Origin: a virus
IMG/VR virus record: IMGVR_UViG_3300044680_000280
Location: 342,735 to 406,734 of that record
Length of the DNA stretch: 64,000 nt
Direction: 5' to 3' (one strand)
Shown here piece by piece: positions 15,816-23,213 of this stretch. Both the position numbers and the translations under genes were made by a program. The notes beneath the pieces were generated by a model that saw only the letters and a program-made list of their open reading frames with translations, was not told the origin of the DNA and ran no database searches. The first letter of the stretch is position 1. Every line of letters begins with the position of its first letter.

Positions 15816-16296
15816 CCCGGAGGCGAACCTCGTTTGCCTCTTTCAGCGAAAAAAGCCTCAGATCGGTGATGTTCTGTGGGCGTTCGGTCGCCAAACGCGA
15901 CACGAACGCCCGTACCGCCATCCCGATCTTTTTGTCCTGCTCCTCGAGTGACGGATCCAAGTGCACCCACGGGCCGTCGAACAGGTAAACATGCCCAAAG
16001 ATTTTGGGCGGCTCATCCGAATTCCACGCACGGTACTCGACGAAAGCGTCCGGCTCCTTACCGCGGCAATACTCCTCTTGGGCTTCCGTCAGAATCCGTT
16101 CGGTCTCCTCCTCGGTGTCCATGTAGTTACGCCAAGCGCCCGTGAGGATCGACTGGATCTCTCCGTCAACGTAACGGACGAGTTGGTCTCGGTTGGGTCC
16201 GTTCCACTGTCGTCCGCCGTTAGCCACGTTGCCGATCCCAGCGGCGAGGTAGTTCGTGATGGCGACAACGATCTGGTCGATTTTTTTGGGTTCCAT
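15784..16296 (-). CDS. Hypothetical protein
   Basis: 170 aa. Class I box 16307-16313 with TACTAT, six nt, then ATG for MEPKKID; the upstream ATG at 16311 is inside the promoter. Helical N-terminal half, then a strand-rich part (FGHVYLFDGPWVHLD) and a basic C-terminus. Unknown. Confidence 0.75.
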   Translation of the reverse strand: MEPKKIDQIVVAITNYLAAGIGNVANGGRQWNGPNRDQLVRYVDGEIQSILTGAWRNYMDTEEETERILTEAQEEYCRGKEPDAFVEYRAWNSDEPPKIFGHVYLFDGPWVHLDPSLEEQDKKIGMAVRAFVSRLATERPQNITDLRLFSLKEANEVRLRVRASSDPMPF

Positions 16297-16306
16297 TTGA
16301 CCATAG

Positions 16307-16333
16307 TACACCGGTCGTGAGTGGTGTAATCCT
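16307..16333. promoter_or_regulatory. Overlapping divergent class I promoters
   Basis: Minus CGGTGTACTAT (16303-16313) and plus TGGTGTAATCC (16322-16332) are only nine bases apart, so the two start sites can hardly be used at once. Confidence 0.6.
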
Positions 16334-16340
16334 AGAAGGT

Positions 16341-16658
16341 ATGGCTTACGATGCGGACACCGTCACGGCTCAGGTGGCTCCTCAGTTGGACCGTCTGTTC
16401 GCCCCCTGGCGGGTAGGTCGACCCGATGGGTGGATTCCCGACCCACGAACGAAGGAACTCGTCTGCATCGGTCTGTGGCTCCGTGAGGAACTCACCCGTC
16501 TAGGACTATCCGATACGGACCGTAAGACGCAGGAAGGCTACTATCATCGGCACAGCCGTAGCGACGAGAACCTTTACGAGCTTGCTGCCAAGGTTCTCAA
16601 TGATGCGGTCGCTGGGGATATTCCTCAGAATCGCAAACCTCATCGACGGTGGGGCTGA
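16341..16658 (+). CDS. Hypothetical protein
   Basis: 105 aa. TGGTGTA box 16322-16328; ATG at 16341 (MAYDADTV). Contains WRVGRPDGWIPDP, a helical REELTRLGL stretch and an RKPHRRWG tail. The 24-nt longer frame would begin in the promoter. Confidence 0.75.
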   Translation: MAYDADTVTAQVAPQLDRLFAPWRVGRPDGWIPDPRTKELVCIGLWLREELTRLGLSDTDRKTQEGYYHRHSRSDENLYELAAKVLNDAVAGDIPQNRKPHRRWG

Positions 16659-16660
16659 CC

Positions 16661-16873
16661 TCAGTCCTTGTCGTTGATGCGATAGAGGTTGATGTAGACG
16701 TTGTCCTTCCACGAGATCACGGCGCAAGGATCGAGTTGAATCGAGATTCCTTGCTCGTCTTCCCAAGCCGCACCGATTCGGTGAAAACGTTTCGCTTCTT
16801 TATCCCCTTTGTCTCCCGTCGGCTTGACCTTTACGGTCATGATGTAGTCCGGTTTTCTCGACGCGTTTGCCAT
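16661..16873 (-). CDS. Small conserved-looking beta protein
   Basis: 70 aa. The pattern RIGAAWEDEQGISIQLDP followed by a hydrophobic strand (DNVYINLYRI) is typical of a short protein common in plasmids and phages (IGxAW...GxxIxLD), function unclear. Class II promoter: TTGAAC, 17 nt, TGTATT, six nt, ATG (16880-16908), so leaderless. Confidence 0.75.
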   Translation of the reverse strand: MANASRKPDYIMTVKVKPTGDKGDKEAKRFHRIGAAWEDEQGISIQLDPCAVISWKDNVYINLYRINDKD

Positions 16874-16879
16874 GAGTCG

Positions 16880-16908
16880 AATACAACGCAGGTAGTCGAA
16901 AGGTTCAA
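16880..16908 (-). promoter_or_regulatory. Class II promoter, leaderless
   Basis: Plus-strand gttcaa 16903-16908 and aataca 16880-16885 read as TTGAAC-17-TGTATT on the minus strand, six nt from the ATG at 16873. Confidence 0.7.
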
Positions 16909-17054
16909 GAGTACGTGGCTAGGAGATTTTGCACAGGAGCTTGTTGGCTCCGTACAAGCCAGAGTAGGTCTGTCTCGGCGTACCGAGCATTCGTTTGAAG
17001 TGTAAGGTCGATGCTTACACGAGCACTTCCCCGCCACACCCCGCGCAACGTTTG

Positions 17055-17351
17055 TCAGGCATCCGGATTAGATACCTCAGACTTGAGTTTCGTCAAGAGT
17101 CGCTCGATTCCGAGGGCGATGTTGTCGTAAATGGGGCGCCTCATCGCTGGGTGCGGGGCGGTCCGACCGTTTTTCCAACGTTCGAAACTCGACACGCTCA
17201 AACCGAACCGTACTCTGAGGACCTTCTCCTCGTCAAATACCCTCAGTTCTACCATCCGGTTGATAAGTTCTCGAAAAGTATCAGAGCTGTGCGTGGGGGC
17301 CGCCTTCAGATCCTCCATGAGTTTCGTGAGTTCTGCGATACGGTTGGACAC
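17055..17351 (-). CDS. HTH DNA-binding protein beside pyrF
   Basis: 98 aa from GTG. The C-terminal half has FGLSVSSFERWKNGRTAPHP, an Xre-like helix-turn-helix (recognition helix SFERWKNG). It is divergent from pyrF with 66 bp between start codons, so it may regulate it. Promoter TGTAGTAGAAT (box 17366-17372); a TAGAAT -10 gives a leaderless GTG, while an ATG nine nt upstream (17360) is also possible. Confidence 0.7.
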   Translation of the reverse strand: MSNRIAELTKLMEDLKAAPTHSSDTFRELINRMVELRVFDEEKVLRVRFGLSVSSFERWKNGRTAPHPAMRRPIYDNIALGIERLLTKLKSEVSNPDA

Positions 17352-17417
17352 GGTAAACATTCTACTACACCAAGATTCTCGATGAGTCAAGACCTCAGCC
17401 GGTGTAACCTGGGAACT

Positions 17418-18152
17418 ATGGGCAACCCGCAAGACCGCATCATTTTCGCTTTGGACCTTCCCACCTACAAGGAAGCCGCCGGTTACGTTTCCGCTCTGCG
17501 GGAACACGTCGGCTGCTTCAAGGTGGGGCTCGAGCTTTTTATGGTTGATGGCCCTTTAATGGTTCACCATATTCAACACGTACACAAAAGGTCGGTCATG
17601 CTCGACCTGAAGTTTCACGATATCCCTGAAACCGTTGCGCGAGCCCTCGTCCAGGCGGGGGATATGGGCGTGCGGTTCGCCACGATTCACGTGCAGCAAA
17701 GAGCAACGATGAAGAAGGCTGTCACGGTGGCAAAGCAGTACGGCATCCAACTCCTCGCCGTGACAGTTCTGACGTCGATGACGGACGATGACCTTTTCGA
17801 CCTGGATATGTCGCCGCCGTTCCTTGGTTTTTTCCCCGGTGGAGTATCGAACCGTGTCGAACGTCTGGCAAAGCTTGCCTGGTCGGAGGGTGTCACGGGC
17901 TTCGTTTGCTCTCCCATGGAGGTGAAGCGGCTCCGTAACAGTTTGCCCAATGCTGTCCTCGTGACCCCAGGAGTGCGTCCCGCGGGTAGTGATGTCGGAG
18001 ACCAAAAACGAATCGGGACGCCGTCTCAAGCTATTTCTGACGGAGCAAACTACATCGTCGTAGGTCGTCCGATTCGAGATGCCGCCGATCCTGTCGCCGC
18101 CGCGGCTCTGATCGCAAAAGAGATCGACTTCGACTTGGTGGACTCCCCTTGA
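17418..18152 (+). CDS. pyrF: Orotidine 5'-phosphate decarboxylase
   Basis: 244 aa, normal length. Converts OMP to UMP, the last step of de novo pyrimidine synthesis, as a cytosolic TIM barrel dimer. Seen: FALDLPTYKEA (first strand Asp), the catalytic DLKFHDIPETV (about residues 58-68), VTVLTSM, and the phosphate-binding TPGVRPAG ... VVGRPIRDA at the end. Start chosen from the class I box 17400-17406 (TAACCT, 7 nt), leaderless. The long upstream extension to 16995 is not conserved. pyrE is at 27818. Confidence 0.95.
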   Translation: MGNPQDRIIFALDLPTYKEAAGYVSALREHVGCFKVGLELFMVDGPLMVHHIQHVHKRSVMLDLKFHDIPETVARALVQAGDMGVRFATIHVQQRATMKKAVTVAKQYGIQLLAVTVLTSMTDDDLFDLDMSPPFLGFFPGGVSNRVERLAKLAWSEGVTGFVCSPMEVKRLRNSLPNAVLVTPGVRPAGSDVGDQKRIGTPSQAISDGANYIVVGRPIRDAADPVAAAALIAKEIDFDLVDSP

Positions 18153-18176
18153 CGTGTTCCCCGGACGGGGTAGGAT
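18149..18176 (+). promoter_or_regulatory. TTGACG promoter for a membrane peptide
   Basis: TTGACG 18149-18154, 16 nt, TAGGAT 18171-18176, ten nt before ATG. A -35/-10 pair outside the two main classes. Confidence 0.45.
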
Positions 18177-18186
18177 TCGAGCCACC

Positions 18187-18297
18187 ATGAAACAAGAAAG
18201 CTCCGAAACCGTTCTAAACATCGTCATTACGACCGCCCTTCTCGCCCTCGGGGTGGCGTTCATCATCGGTTCTTACCAAGGGTGGCTCACGCAGTAA
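18187..18297 (+). CDS. Single-pass membrane peptide (36 aa)
   Basis: MKQESSETV, then a 20-residue hydrophobic segment (LNIVITTALLALGVAFIIGS), then YQGWLTQ. Too short for ordinary gene calling but with its own promoter 10 nt upstream and close spacing to the next promoter. One of four such peptides in the window. Confidence 0.6.
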   Translation: MKQESSETVLNIVITTALLALGVAFIIGSYQGWLTQ

Positions 18298-18299
18298 GG

Positions 18300-18328
18300 T
18301 TGAACCGACCGCCCTTCCGTGTTGTACT
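18300..18328 (+). promoter_or_regulatory. Class II promoter, leadered
   Basis: TTGAAC 18300-18305, 17 nt, TGTACT 18323-18328. The leader contains AAAGGACG ten nt before a GTG start. Confidence 0.65.
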
Positions 18329-18350
18329 CCCGTTAAAGGACGAGCGAACC

Positions 18351-18695
18351 GTGGCGAACAAGATCAAATGGGCGTGCCCCAGGTGCGGCGCTCCGGCAAA
18401 CGAACACGGTAAGGGTGGTCACGACACATGCCACTCTCATAAGCGCGGTGCGGATCCCAACAACGCATGCATGGGGTTCATCTGCGATTGCGACTGGGAG
18501 ACCGGACCTGAGCACGGAGAATCCTACCAGGATCCGTGCGAGGAAGCTTACTGCTACCATTGCGGATGGGGTGGCACGTTTCCCGAGAAGCCGAAGGGTC
18601 TCCAGTCGTGGGAAAAGAAAGCCCTTGATGCAGGGTGGACGATGCCCGAAGCTCGTATGGCAGAACTCGGGCTCGCCACGGAAAAGAAGAAGTAA
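18351..18695 (+). CDS. Zinc-ribbon protein
   Basis: 114 aa from GTG. CPRCG at residue 9, then H-x3-C (HDTCH), CDCDW, and CYHCGWGG: two potential zinc sites, Cys and His rich over the first 80 residues. GTG chosen because the class II promoter and AAAGGACG precede it and the longer frame starts in the promoter. Confidence 0.8.
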   Translation: MANKIKWACPRCGAPANEHGKGGHDTCHSHKRGADPNNACMGFICDCDWETGPEHGESYQDPCEEAYCYHCGWGGTFPEKPKGLQSWEKKALDAGWTMPEARMAELGLATEKKK

Positions 18696-18699
18696 CCCC

Positions 18700-18987
18700 A
18701 TGTCCGTCTTTGTCACGAAAGGCATGCGAATTCGAGCCAAGTGGTTCGAGGCTCGCCTGGAGTCCCTCTCTGGAGGAGTGCCCAAGGTCGGAGCCGTCGA
18801 AAAGGTGGTGACGGGCGTCGTCCGTCACGTTCGTGGAGATCATCCGACGGATCCGAAGACGGTTCGGGTCTACGTGGAGTCGGAGGACGGACTTGGCGTT
18901 CCGTGTGGCCGCTGTCAGGTTCGCGAGATGGAGATTCACCCAGAACACATCGTCGAGGTACTCAATTCCCGGACTGTCGTCGGCTAA
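18700..18987 (+). CDS. Small beta protein
   Basis: 95 aa, four nt after the previous stop. Alternating strands (VFVTKGMRIRAKW, VRVYVESEDGLGV) and one CGRC pair. Probably co-expressed with the zinc-ribbon protein before it. Its 3' end overlaps a minus-strand membrane peptide by 26 nt. Confidence 0.7.
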   Translation: MSVFVTKGMRIRAKWFEARLESLSGGVPKVGAVEKVVTGVVRHVRGDHPTDPKTVRVYVESEDGLGVPCGRCQVREMEIHPEHIVEVLNSRTVVG

Positions 18988-19048
18988 GTACCCGCCAAAC
19001 GAACGCGGCGCCGAGGATCGCTCCGATGATTGTCGCTGCTTTGATCAT
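18962..19048 (-). CDS. Single-pass membrane peptide (28 aa)
   Basis: MIKAATIIGAILGAAFVW followed by the basic RVLSRRQSGN. The ATG overlaps the stop of the zinc-ribbon paralogue B (ATGA), so it should be made from the same message. Very short, but the coupling and the clean hydrophobic/basic layout support it. Confidence 0.55.
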   Translation of the reverse strand: MIKAATIIGAILGAAFVWRVLSRRQSGN

Positions 19049-19554
19049 GGTCCTACCACCTTCGTCCCGCACCAGTAGCAGTTCTTTCCGATGTCGTTTT
19101 TCCGTTGACAGCTAGAGTTCGGACAAAGAGCCTCCTTCGGGGCTCCTGTCGTTGCTGTCGAGTCGCCAGCCTGAACGGTGAGTTGCCACCAATTGTAGAA
19201 GTCGAATCGTTCGATCTGCGTTGTGCCGACGGGCTCTACTTCAATGGTCGGTTCCCCCAGCCGATTACCTAAGGTCACTAAGTGCCTACGAAAGGTGAAC
19301 TTCTGACCTTGTGACCAAATCCTTGACCCCGTGCTCACTACGATGGTGTCCCCATCCTTGATGGGTGTGAGGTCCTTCTCGTGAAAGGTGTGCATGGACG
19401 TGTTCGTTGGATCCACACTGAACCGTATAGACCATAGTCCCGACGGGGGAGTACCTCCGATCTGGTCGTACACGACTCCAAGCCAGGACGAGGTTGGTAC
19501 CCGGACGGGATCCCCTATTTTGGGGACGTAAGAAGCAGCGGCTACGGGATACAT
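19045..19554 (-). CDS. Zinc-ribbon-tail protein, paralogue B
   Basis: 169 aa from ATG; a TTG 24 nt upstream is possible. Ends with CPNSSCQRKNDIGKNCYWCG, the tail shared with 502-831 and 25057-25521. The N-terminal part (YVPKIGDPVRVP, DGDTIVVSTGSRIW, WWQL) is beta-rich and resembles the start of paralogue C (YQPRSGDIVRS). Follows the 19580 gene by a few bases and is itself followed by a coupled membrane peptide, which could tie the ribbon to the membrane. Confidence 0.8.
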   Translation of the reverse strand: MYPVAAASYVPKIGDPVRVPTSSWLGVVYDQIGGTPPSGLWSIRFSVDPTNTSMHTFHEKDLTPIKDGDTIVVSTGSRIWSQGQKFTFRRHLVTLGNRLGEPTIEVEPVGTTQIERFDFYNWWQLTVQAGDSTATTGAPKEALCPNSSCQRKNDIGKNCYWCGTKVVGP

Positions 19555-19579
19555 CCCGCCAAACGGGTACCCGAACAAC

Positions 19580-19828
19580 TCAGCCCTCTTTGGTCTTCAG
19601 TTTCGAAGCGTTGTCGTCGAGGAAGCCGCGAATCTCGTCGGCCATGTCGAGCACCTTCTCCCACTGCTCCTTGTAGAGCGTGACGGGGAAGCGCCCGAGG
19701 CCGTAGAGCGAGACGCCGCCCTTCTCGGAAACCTTGAGGCTGATTGCTCGCTTCGGTTGAGCCTTGAGCTTCTCGTTCTCAGCTCGGAGTCGATTGAGTT
19801 CGGCTTGGACTTCGGGATCGAGGGTCAT
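19580..19828 (-). CDS. Small protein: leucine zipper plus GLGRFPVTLY domain
   Basis: 82 aa. Residues 8-24 are a heptad helix (VQAELNRLRAENEKLKA); then KVSEKGGVSLYGLGRFPVTL and a final helix. The second segment resembles short conserved proteins of unknown role scattered in bacteria and phages. Class I box 19839-19845; TAATAA, six nt, ATG. Confidence 0.8.
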   Translation of the reverse strand: MTLDPEVQAELNRLRAENEKLKAQPKRAISLKVSEKGGVSLYGLGRFPVTLYKEQWEKVLDMADEIRGFLDDNASKLKTKEG

Positions 19829-19893
19829 GCCTTTTTATTACACCGTTTTTTTACACTCGCCGCAGGTTTTTGGCTCGGTGTACGCTATTGGGT

Positions 19894-20385
19894 ATGCCGG
19901 AGTGGCTTTCTAGCCTGCTCAGATTATTCACCGATAATGGGGTCAGGAACGGGATCGTCTCGGATCTAGCCAGTCGGTGGGGCGTTCTGTCTGACGAACA
20001 GTGGGTGAGACTGGACTACCGAGTCCGGTCGGTTTGCATCCGTGAAGCGGTGAGTCACACGAACGGTATTACGATTCTCGCTGTTTGTGAGACCGCGGCA
20101 ACTCTATGTGACCGTAGAGGTCGAGGTGAGCCCGTCACTGATGCCGAATGGTTGGACGCCCGCCGCAAGGCGTCGGCGGTGACAGGGAGTCCGGCGGTGG
20201 TGGCGTTGGCGTCGACGTTGGCAGCATCGAATTCGATGCCATGTGCATGGTTGGCGGCGAGTTCGGCATCGTCGTTGACCCGCATTGCCCAAGCCACCTA
20301 CGACCTCATCGACCAAGAAATCGATTTGACGCGAGCCGCCAGACCCAAAGCCATGACGATCTGGGAGCACATAATGGAGAATTGA
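19894..20385 (+). CDS. W-tag protein
   Basis: 163 aa, mostly helical and Ala/Ser rich; no cysteine pairs. Ends exactly with the W-tag (KAMTIWEHIMEN). Class I box 19876-19882, TACGCT, 7 nt, ATG; the longer frame to 19870 is inside the promoter. Confidence 0.8.
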   Translation: MPEWLSSLLRLFTDNGVRNGIVSDLASRWGVLSDEQWVRLDYRVRSVCIREAVSHTNGITILAVCETAATLCDRRGRGEPVTDAEWLDARRKASAVTGSPAVVALASTLAASNSMPCAWLAASSASSLTRIAQATYDLIDQEIDLTRAARPKAMTIWEHIMEN

Positions 20386-20407
20386 CCCTAGAACCTGCGG
20401 TCGCAGT

Positions 20408-20632
20408 CTAGAAGCAGTCCTCGTTGCTGTACTCGATGCTGTCGGTTCCCATATCGTCGGCGGAGACGGGGGCGCGCCTTGAGGTGTGGCGAACGTGGGC
20501 CGCGGCGGGGGGTGCCGCCTCGCAAACCGCGTGACGGACGGGGTTGCCCTTCACCCATTCGATTTTTTCGCCGACACGGACGCGGCGGTTGCAGACCTTG
20601 CAGAACGAAGCGAACTTTGCTGTGAGGACCAT
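20408..20632 (-). CDS. Zinc protein, treble-clef type
   Basis: 74 aa from MVLTAKF. CKVCNRRVRVGEKIEW then H-A-V-C 20 residues on: the C-x2-C ... H-x3-C pattern with 'vGEkI.W.kG' between is common in phage and plasmid zinc proteins of the ribbon/treble-clef type. GAGAGGGAG lies ahead of the ATG. An earlier start (MSEREN, 20662) is possible. Long acidic tail. Confidence 0.7.
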   Translation of the reverse strand: MVLTAKFASFCKVCNRRVRVGEKIEWVKGNPVRHAVCEAAPPAAAHVRHTSRRAPVSADDMGTDSIEYSNEDCF

Positions 20633-20717
20633 TTTTCTGTTCTCCCTCTCACTCATATAGAACGGACCGTTCCGGAGGAACTTGAGAAAAATTCGGCGTT
20701 GCGGTGTAAGGGACCGC

Positions 20718-21290
20718 ATGCTCTCGGATCAAACGAAGGAAGCCATTCTCACCGAGTATCTCAAAAATGGTGGGCGTCACCAAAAGCCGCCTGAGACCTC
20801 ATTTGGACCGAAAACTGGGTTCCGTTGTACGTGCGGCGGCCCCCTTTACCAAAGGTACGACCTCTTCGAGTCGCGACTTCCCCCGCGCAAAGGTCCTCGT
20901 CGTAGCAAAAACCGTCGGATCGCCAAAAAGCAACTCAAGAGGTGGCTCGAGGAAGAATGCATGCTTTATCGGTTCGAGTTCGCGTTGAACCTTCTACGAG
21001 GCCCCCGCGGGTATATCTGCGGCTCTTGTTACAGAAACGTTGGATTTTACGAGGCCATCGGCCGCAACACCTTCATTGTTGAGCAACTCCCGGACGGCGC
21101 TCTGCCGATTTACGACCGAGATCCTGATGTTACGGCGTTCGATCCCGCCTCAGGACAAGCTCTTACGGTAGAGAACGTCCTCCCCGGCTCCCAAACCGTA
21201 GAGGTCCTCGATCGTTTGGATCCGATACCCCTCCCCAAAGAGGAAGGTACGGATCTCCAGGTTCCCAACCTTGGCGTCGACGAGGACTGA
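20718..21290 (+). CDS. Zinc-type protein, overlaps GNAT gene
   Basis: 190 aa. CTCGG (about 38) and ICGSC (about 105) could pair across a basic helical region (RRSKNRRIAKKQLKRW). Class I box 20702-20708, TAAGGG, five nt. The last 141 bases overlap the convergent acetyltransferase gene; the acidic tail it encodes may be a frame extended by loss of an earlier stop. Confidence 0.7.
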   Translation: MLSDQTKEAILTEYLKNGGRHQKPPETSFGPKTGFRCTCGGPLYQRYDLFESRLPPRKGPRRSKNRRIAKKQLKRWLEEECMLYRFEFALNLLRGPRGYICGSCYRNVGFYEAIGRNTFIVEQLPDGALPIYDRDPDVTAFDPASGQALTVENVLPGSQTVEVLDRLDPIPLPKEEGTDLQVPNLGVDED

Positions 21291-21632
21291 ACGGACGCCG
21301 AACTCACGGGCGCCCTCAACCTCGACGTTCCGGACGAGGAAGGAAGCGATGTGCCGACCCCGCATGTCGGGACGGACCGTGATGTTTTTAATCTCGAGCG
21401 CGGTCGGTTCTGCCATGTGCCGCTGGTAGATTACGGCTCCGATGACATTCCCTCTTGAAAGAGCCACGAGAGCCCGTTTGGTCTCATCCTTGAGCTGGGA
21501 GTGGACCTTTTGGAGCCATCCGTCGAAGTCTGGGTAGTCCTCGTGTGGGATCCAGAGTCGCGGTCCCCGCAGGTAGTTCAAGATCTCATCCGCCCGCCGG
21601 TCCATCCCGTCGCTGGTGAACAGGAATTCCAT
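21150..21632 (-). CDS. GNAT-family N-acetyltransferase
   Basis: 160 aa. Typical GNAT order: AVIYQRH strand, EIKNITVRPDMRGRHIASFL (motif A, V-x-P-x-x-R-G-R-x-I, acetyl-CoA binding) and a late FLFGEGYRIQTIEDLYG strand pair. Substrate unknown. Starts 3 nt after the stop of the gene upstream, so co-translated. Confidence 0.8.
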   Translation of the reverse strand: MEFLFTSDGMDRRADEILNYLRGPRLWIPHEDYPDFDGWLQKVHSQLKDETKRALVALSRGNVIGAVIYQRHMAEPTALEIKNITVRPDMRGRHIASFLVRNVEVEGAREFGVRSVLVDAKVGNLEIRTFLFGEGYRIQTIEDLYGLGAGEDVLYRKSLS

Positions 21633-21635
21633 GGC

Positions 21636-21869
21636 TCAGACCTTCCGCTTTTTTGCCGTCTTTTTCTTCGCCTGCTTCTTTGGCGCCGGGGCCTTGATCT
21701 CGGTAGCCGCAATCAACCAGTCGAGATGTGACAACTCGGCGTTGTTCACGAGCATATTGTAGGCAATATGCTCGGCGAGCTCCGTAGGTGTGTAGAGCTT
21801 GTAAAAAATGCTCCTCCACTGGAGCTCGACTTCGCACTCGAAGTTTACGAGAAACGTTCGCATCCCCAT
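21636..21869 (-). CDS. Small protein with Lys-rich tail
   Basis: 77 aa. Beta/alpha body (FLVNFECEVELQW, TELAEHIAYNML) and a C-terminal polybasic KKQAKKKTAKKRKV that should bind nucleic acid or acidic partners. Class I box 21881-21887, TAATAG, 7 nt. Precedes the GNAT gene; the Lys tail could be its substrate, which is speculation. Confidence 0.75.
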   Translation of the reverse strand: MGMRTFLVNFECEVELQWRSIFYKLYTPTELAEHIAYNMLVNNAELSHLDWLIAATEIKAPAPKKQAKKKTAKKRKV

Positions 21870-21877
21870 GCTCCTTC

Positions 21878-21917
21878 TATTACACCGTTTGAACTTCGGG
21901 CAACCCCGGGTCGTACT
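21878..21917. promoter_or_regulatory. Class I and class II promoters head to head
   Basis: Minus CGGTGTAATAG (21877-21887) abuts plus TTGAAC (21889-21894), which is followed after 17 nt by CGTACT (21912-21917). The -35 of one nearly touches the -10 box of the other. Confidence 0.6.
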
Positions 21918-21929
21918 GGAGAGGAACAC

Positions 21930-22127
21930 ATGGCCACCAAACCCGTCTTCCCGATTGGCGCCGCCGTCTACATCGATGGTCGCGATGCCGCGATCGTTCG
22001 AGCCGCCTTTCCCGAGGGCTCGTCATCTTTTCTGTTCCCGCACTACAAGGTGCACGTCATCGGCGGCGACAGAAACATGGCCGTTTCGATGTCCCGCGTT
22101 GGGGTGAAACGGAAGGAATCGGTGTAA
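21930..22127 (+). CDS. Small beta protein
   Basis: 65 aa; PIGAAVYIDGRDAAIVRAAF and a basic C-terminus (SRVGVKRKESV), an SH3-like strand pattern. Short leader with GGAGAGGAAC before ATG, class II promoter at 21889. The class I box of the next gene overlaps its stop. Confidence 0.7.
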   Translation: MATKPVFPIGAAVYIDGRDAAIVRAAFPEGSSSFLFPHYKVHVIGGDRNMAVSMSRVGVKRKESV

Positions 22128-22136
22128 CTGTACAGA

Positions 22137-22445
22137 ATGGCCCACGTGTGGACTACAACGCTGCCCGACAAGACTACAGTGTGGGTGTATTCGCGCTTCT
22201 ACCATCAGGGTGTCCACTACAACGGGACCTGCTGTCAATACTGCGGAGCCCAAAAGTGCACCGTTCCGGGGAGCCGTGCGGGTCTTGTTCGCACCCTCTA
22301 CATCACATTCAAATACGGCAAACCGTATCGTTTTAGTCCCAAAGCCCCGATCTGCATTCGAGAGGACGAGACCTTTGCCGTTGAGGTACCCAAACCTCTC
22401 CCGAACAGGATGACGGTCTATGACCATCTGCTGAGCCCGAGCTAA
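22137..22445 (+). CDS. W-tag protein with Cys cluster
   Basis: 102 aa. CCQYCGAQKC near the centre can bind zinc. Ends with a W-tag variant (NRMTVYDHLLSPS), with Tyr in place of Trp and no acidic tail. Class I box 22120-22126; TAACTG, six nt. Confidence 0.8.
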   Translation: MAHVWTTTLPDKTTVWVYSRFYHQGVHYNGTCCQYCGAQKCTVPGSRAGLVRTLYITFKYGKPYRFSPKAPICIREDETFAVEVPKPLPNRMTVYDHLLSPS

Positions 22446-22491
22446 AGTTTCTCAGGGGACTTCCGTTCCATTGAGTAAGAGGGTACGAACG

Positions 22492-22704
22492 ATGCGAGAC
22501 TTCACCAACATCTCCCTGCACAGCCCCCGCATGATGGAGCACCACGAGACGGATCCTCGGTTCGAGCGGTTCGTCAAGCTCGCCAGCAGCATGACCGCCT
22601 TTCGGGTCTCGGTGCACGAGGTGTCCAGCGCCCTCAGGTCGATGGGCGCCAACGAGGGCGAGATTTTCATCGTCATCCACGCTGTGAAAATACTGGAGTC
22701 TTAG
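22492..22704 (+). CDS. Small helical protein
   Basis: 70 aa from MRDFTN, behind AAGAGGGTACG. Helical, Met rich, no cysteines. Probably on the same message as the W-tag protein 46 nt upstream. Confidence 0.6.
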   Translation: MRDFTNISLHSPRMMEHHETDPRFERFVKLASSMTAFRVSVHEVSSALRSMGANEGEIFIVIHAVKILES

Positions 22705-22731
22705 CCTGCTCATCCGGTGTAAGGTTCTCTT

Positions 22732-23004
22732 ATGAACCGCACCGTTGTCGCTGCCATCCTCTGCGCCCTTTCCGTCGCCGCCTGCGAGGGTCCCCAGACG
22801 CAGCACATTTTTCGCATCCGAGCTCCGTCCGACGTCGTCTACGTTCCCATCGTCGACCACTCGAGGGAGCACGACAAGGCACTGCAAGAAGCCATCGATA
22901 AGGCCGTTCGGGCACAGGAAGTGCAAGATCTCCGGCAAGAAGTTCGTTCCGAGTTGCTCGATATCCCGAACGGCCCGTCGACCCGCTCGCTCACTCAGCA
23001 ATAA
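22732..23004 (+). CDS. Lipoprotein
   Basis: 90 aa. Signal VVAAILCALSVAAC with a lipobox (SVAAC, Cys18) predicts lipid anchoring at the membrane. The mature part is a charged helix (HDKALQEAIDKAVRAQEVQD), possibly a coiled coil. Class I box 22715-22721; TAAGGT, six nt, leaderless. Confidence 0.8.
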   Translation: MNRTVVAAILCALSVAACEGPQTQHIFRIRAPSDVVYVPIVDHSREHDKALQEAIDKAVRAQEVQDLRQEVRSELLDIPNGPSTRSLTQQ

Positions 23005-23020
23005 CCGTGTAGGCTTACGT

Positions 23021-23191
23021 GTGCCTAAATTCACCATCCAAGTCCGTCAGTCTCCCCTCATACCTGACATCCGGTGCAGGGGCTGCAACGTTCGGCCACC
23101 TCGAGACGTGACAGGATGGTTTATCGCAGCCGTCCATCTGATTCTCTGCCCCGATTGTCGTAAGAAACCGCTCAAACGTCATCATACGTAG
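23021..23191 (+). CDS. Zinc-ribbon mini-protein, leaderless GTG
   Basis: 56 aa. CRGC at 20 and CPDC at 44, a compact two-pair zinc ribbon, then a basic tail (RKKPLKRHHT). Variant box CCGTGTA (23005-23011) with TAGGCT and five nt to GTG. Confidence 0.7.
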   Translation: MPKFTIQVRQSPLIPDIRCRGCNVRPPRDVTGWFIAAVHLILCPDCRKKPLKRHHT

Positions 23192-23213
23192 CATTCTGGT
23201 GTACGGATAAAAC

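Noticed and set aside
16995-17417. N-terminal extension of pyrF
   Set aside because: Overlaps the divergent HTH gene antisense and is not part of the PyrF family; the class I box marks the true start at 17418.
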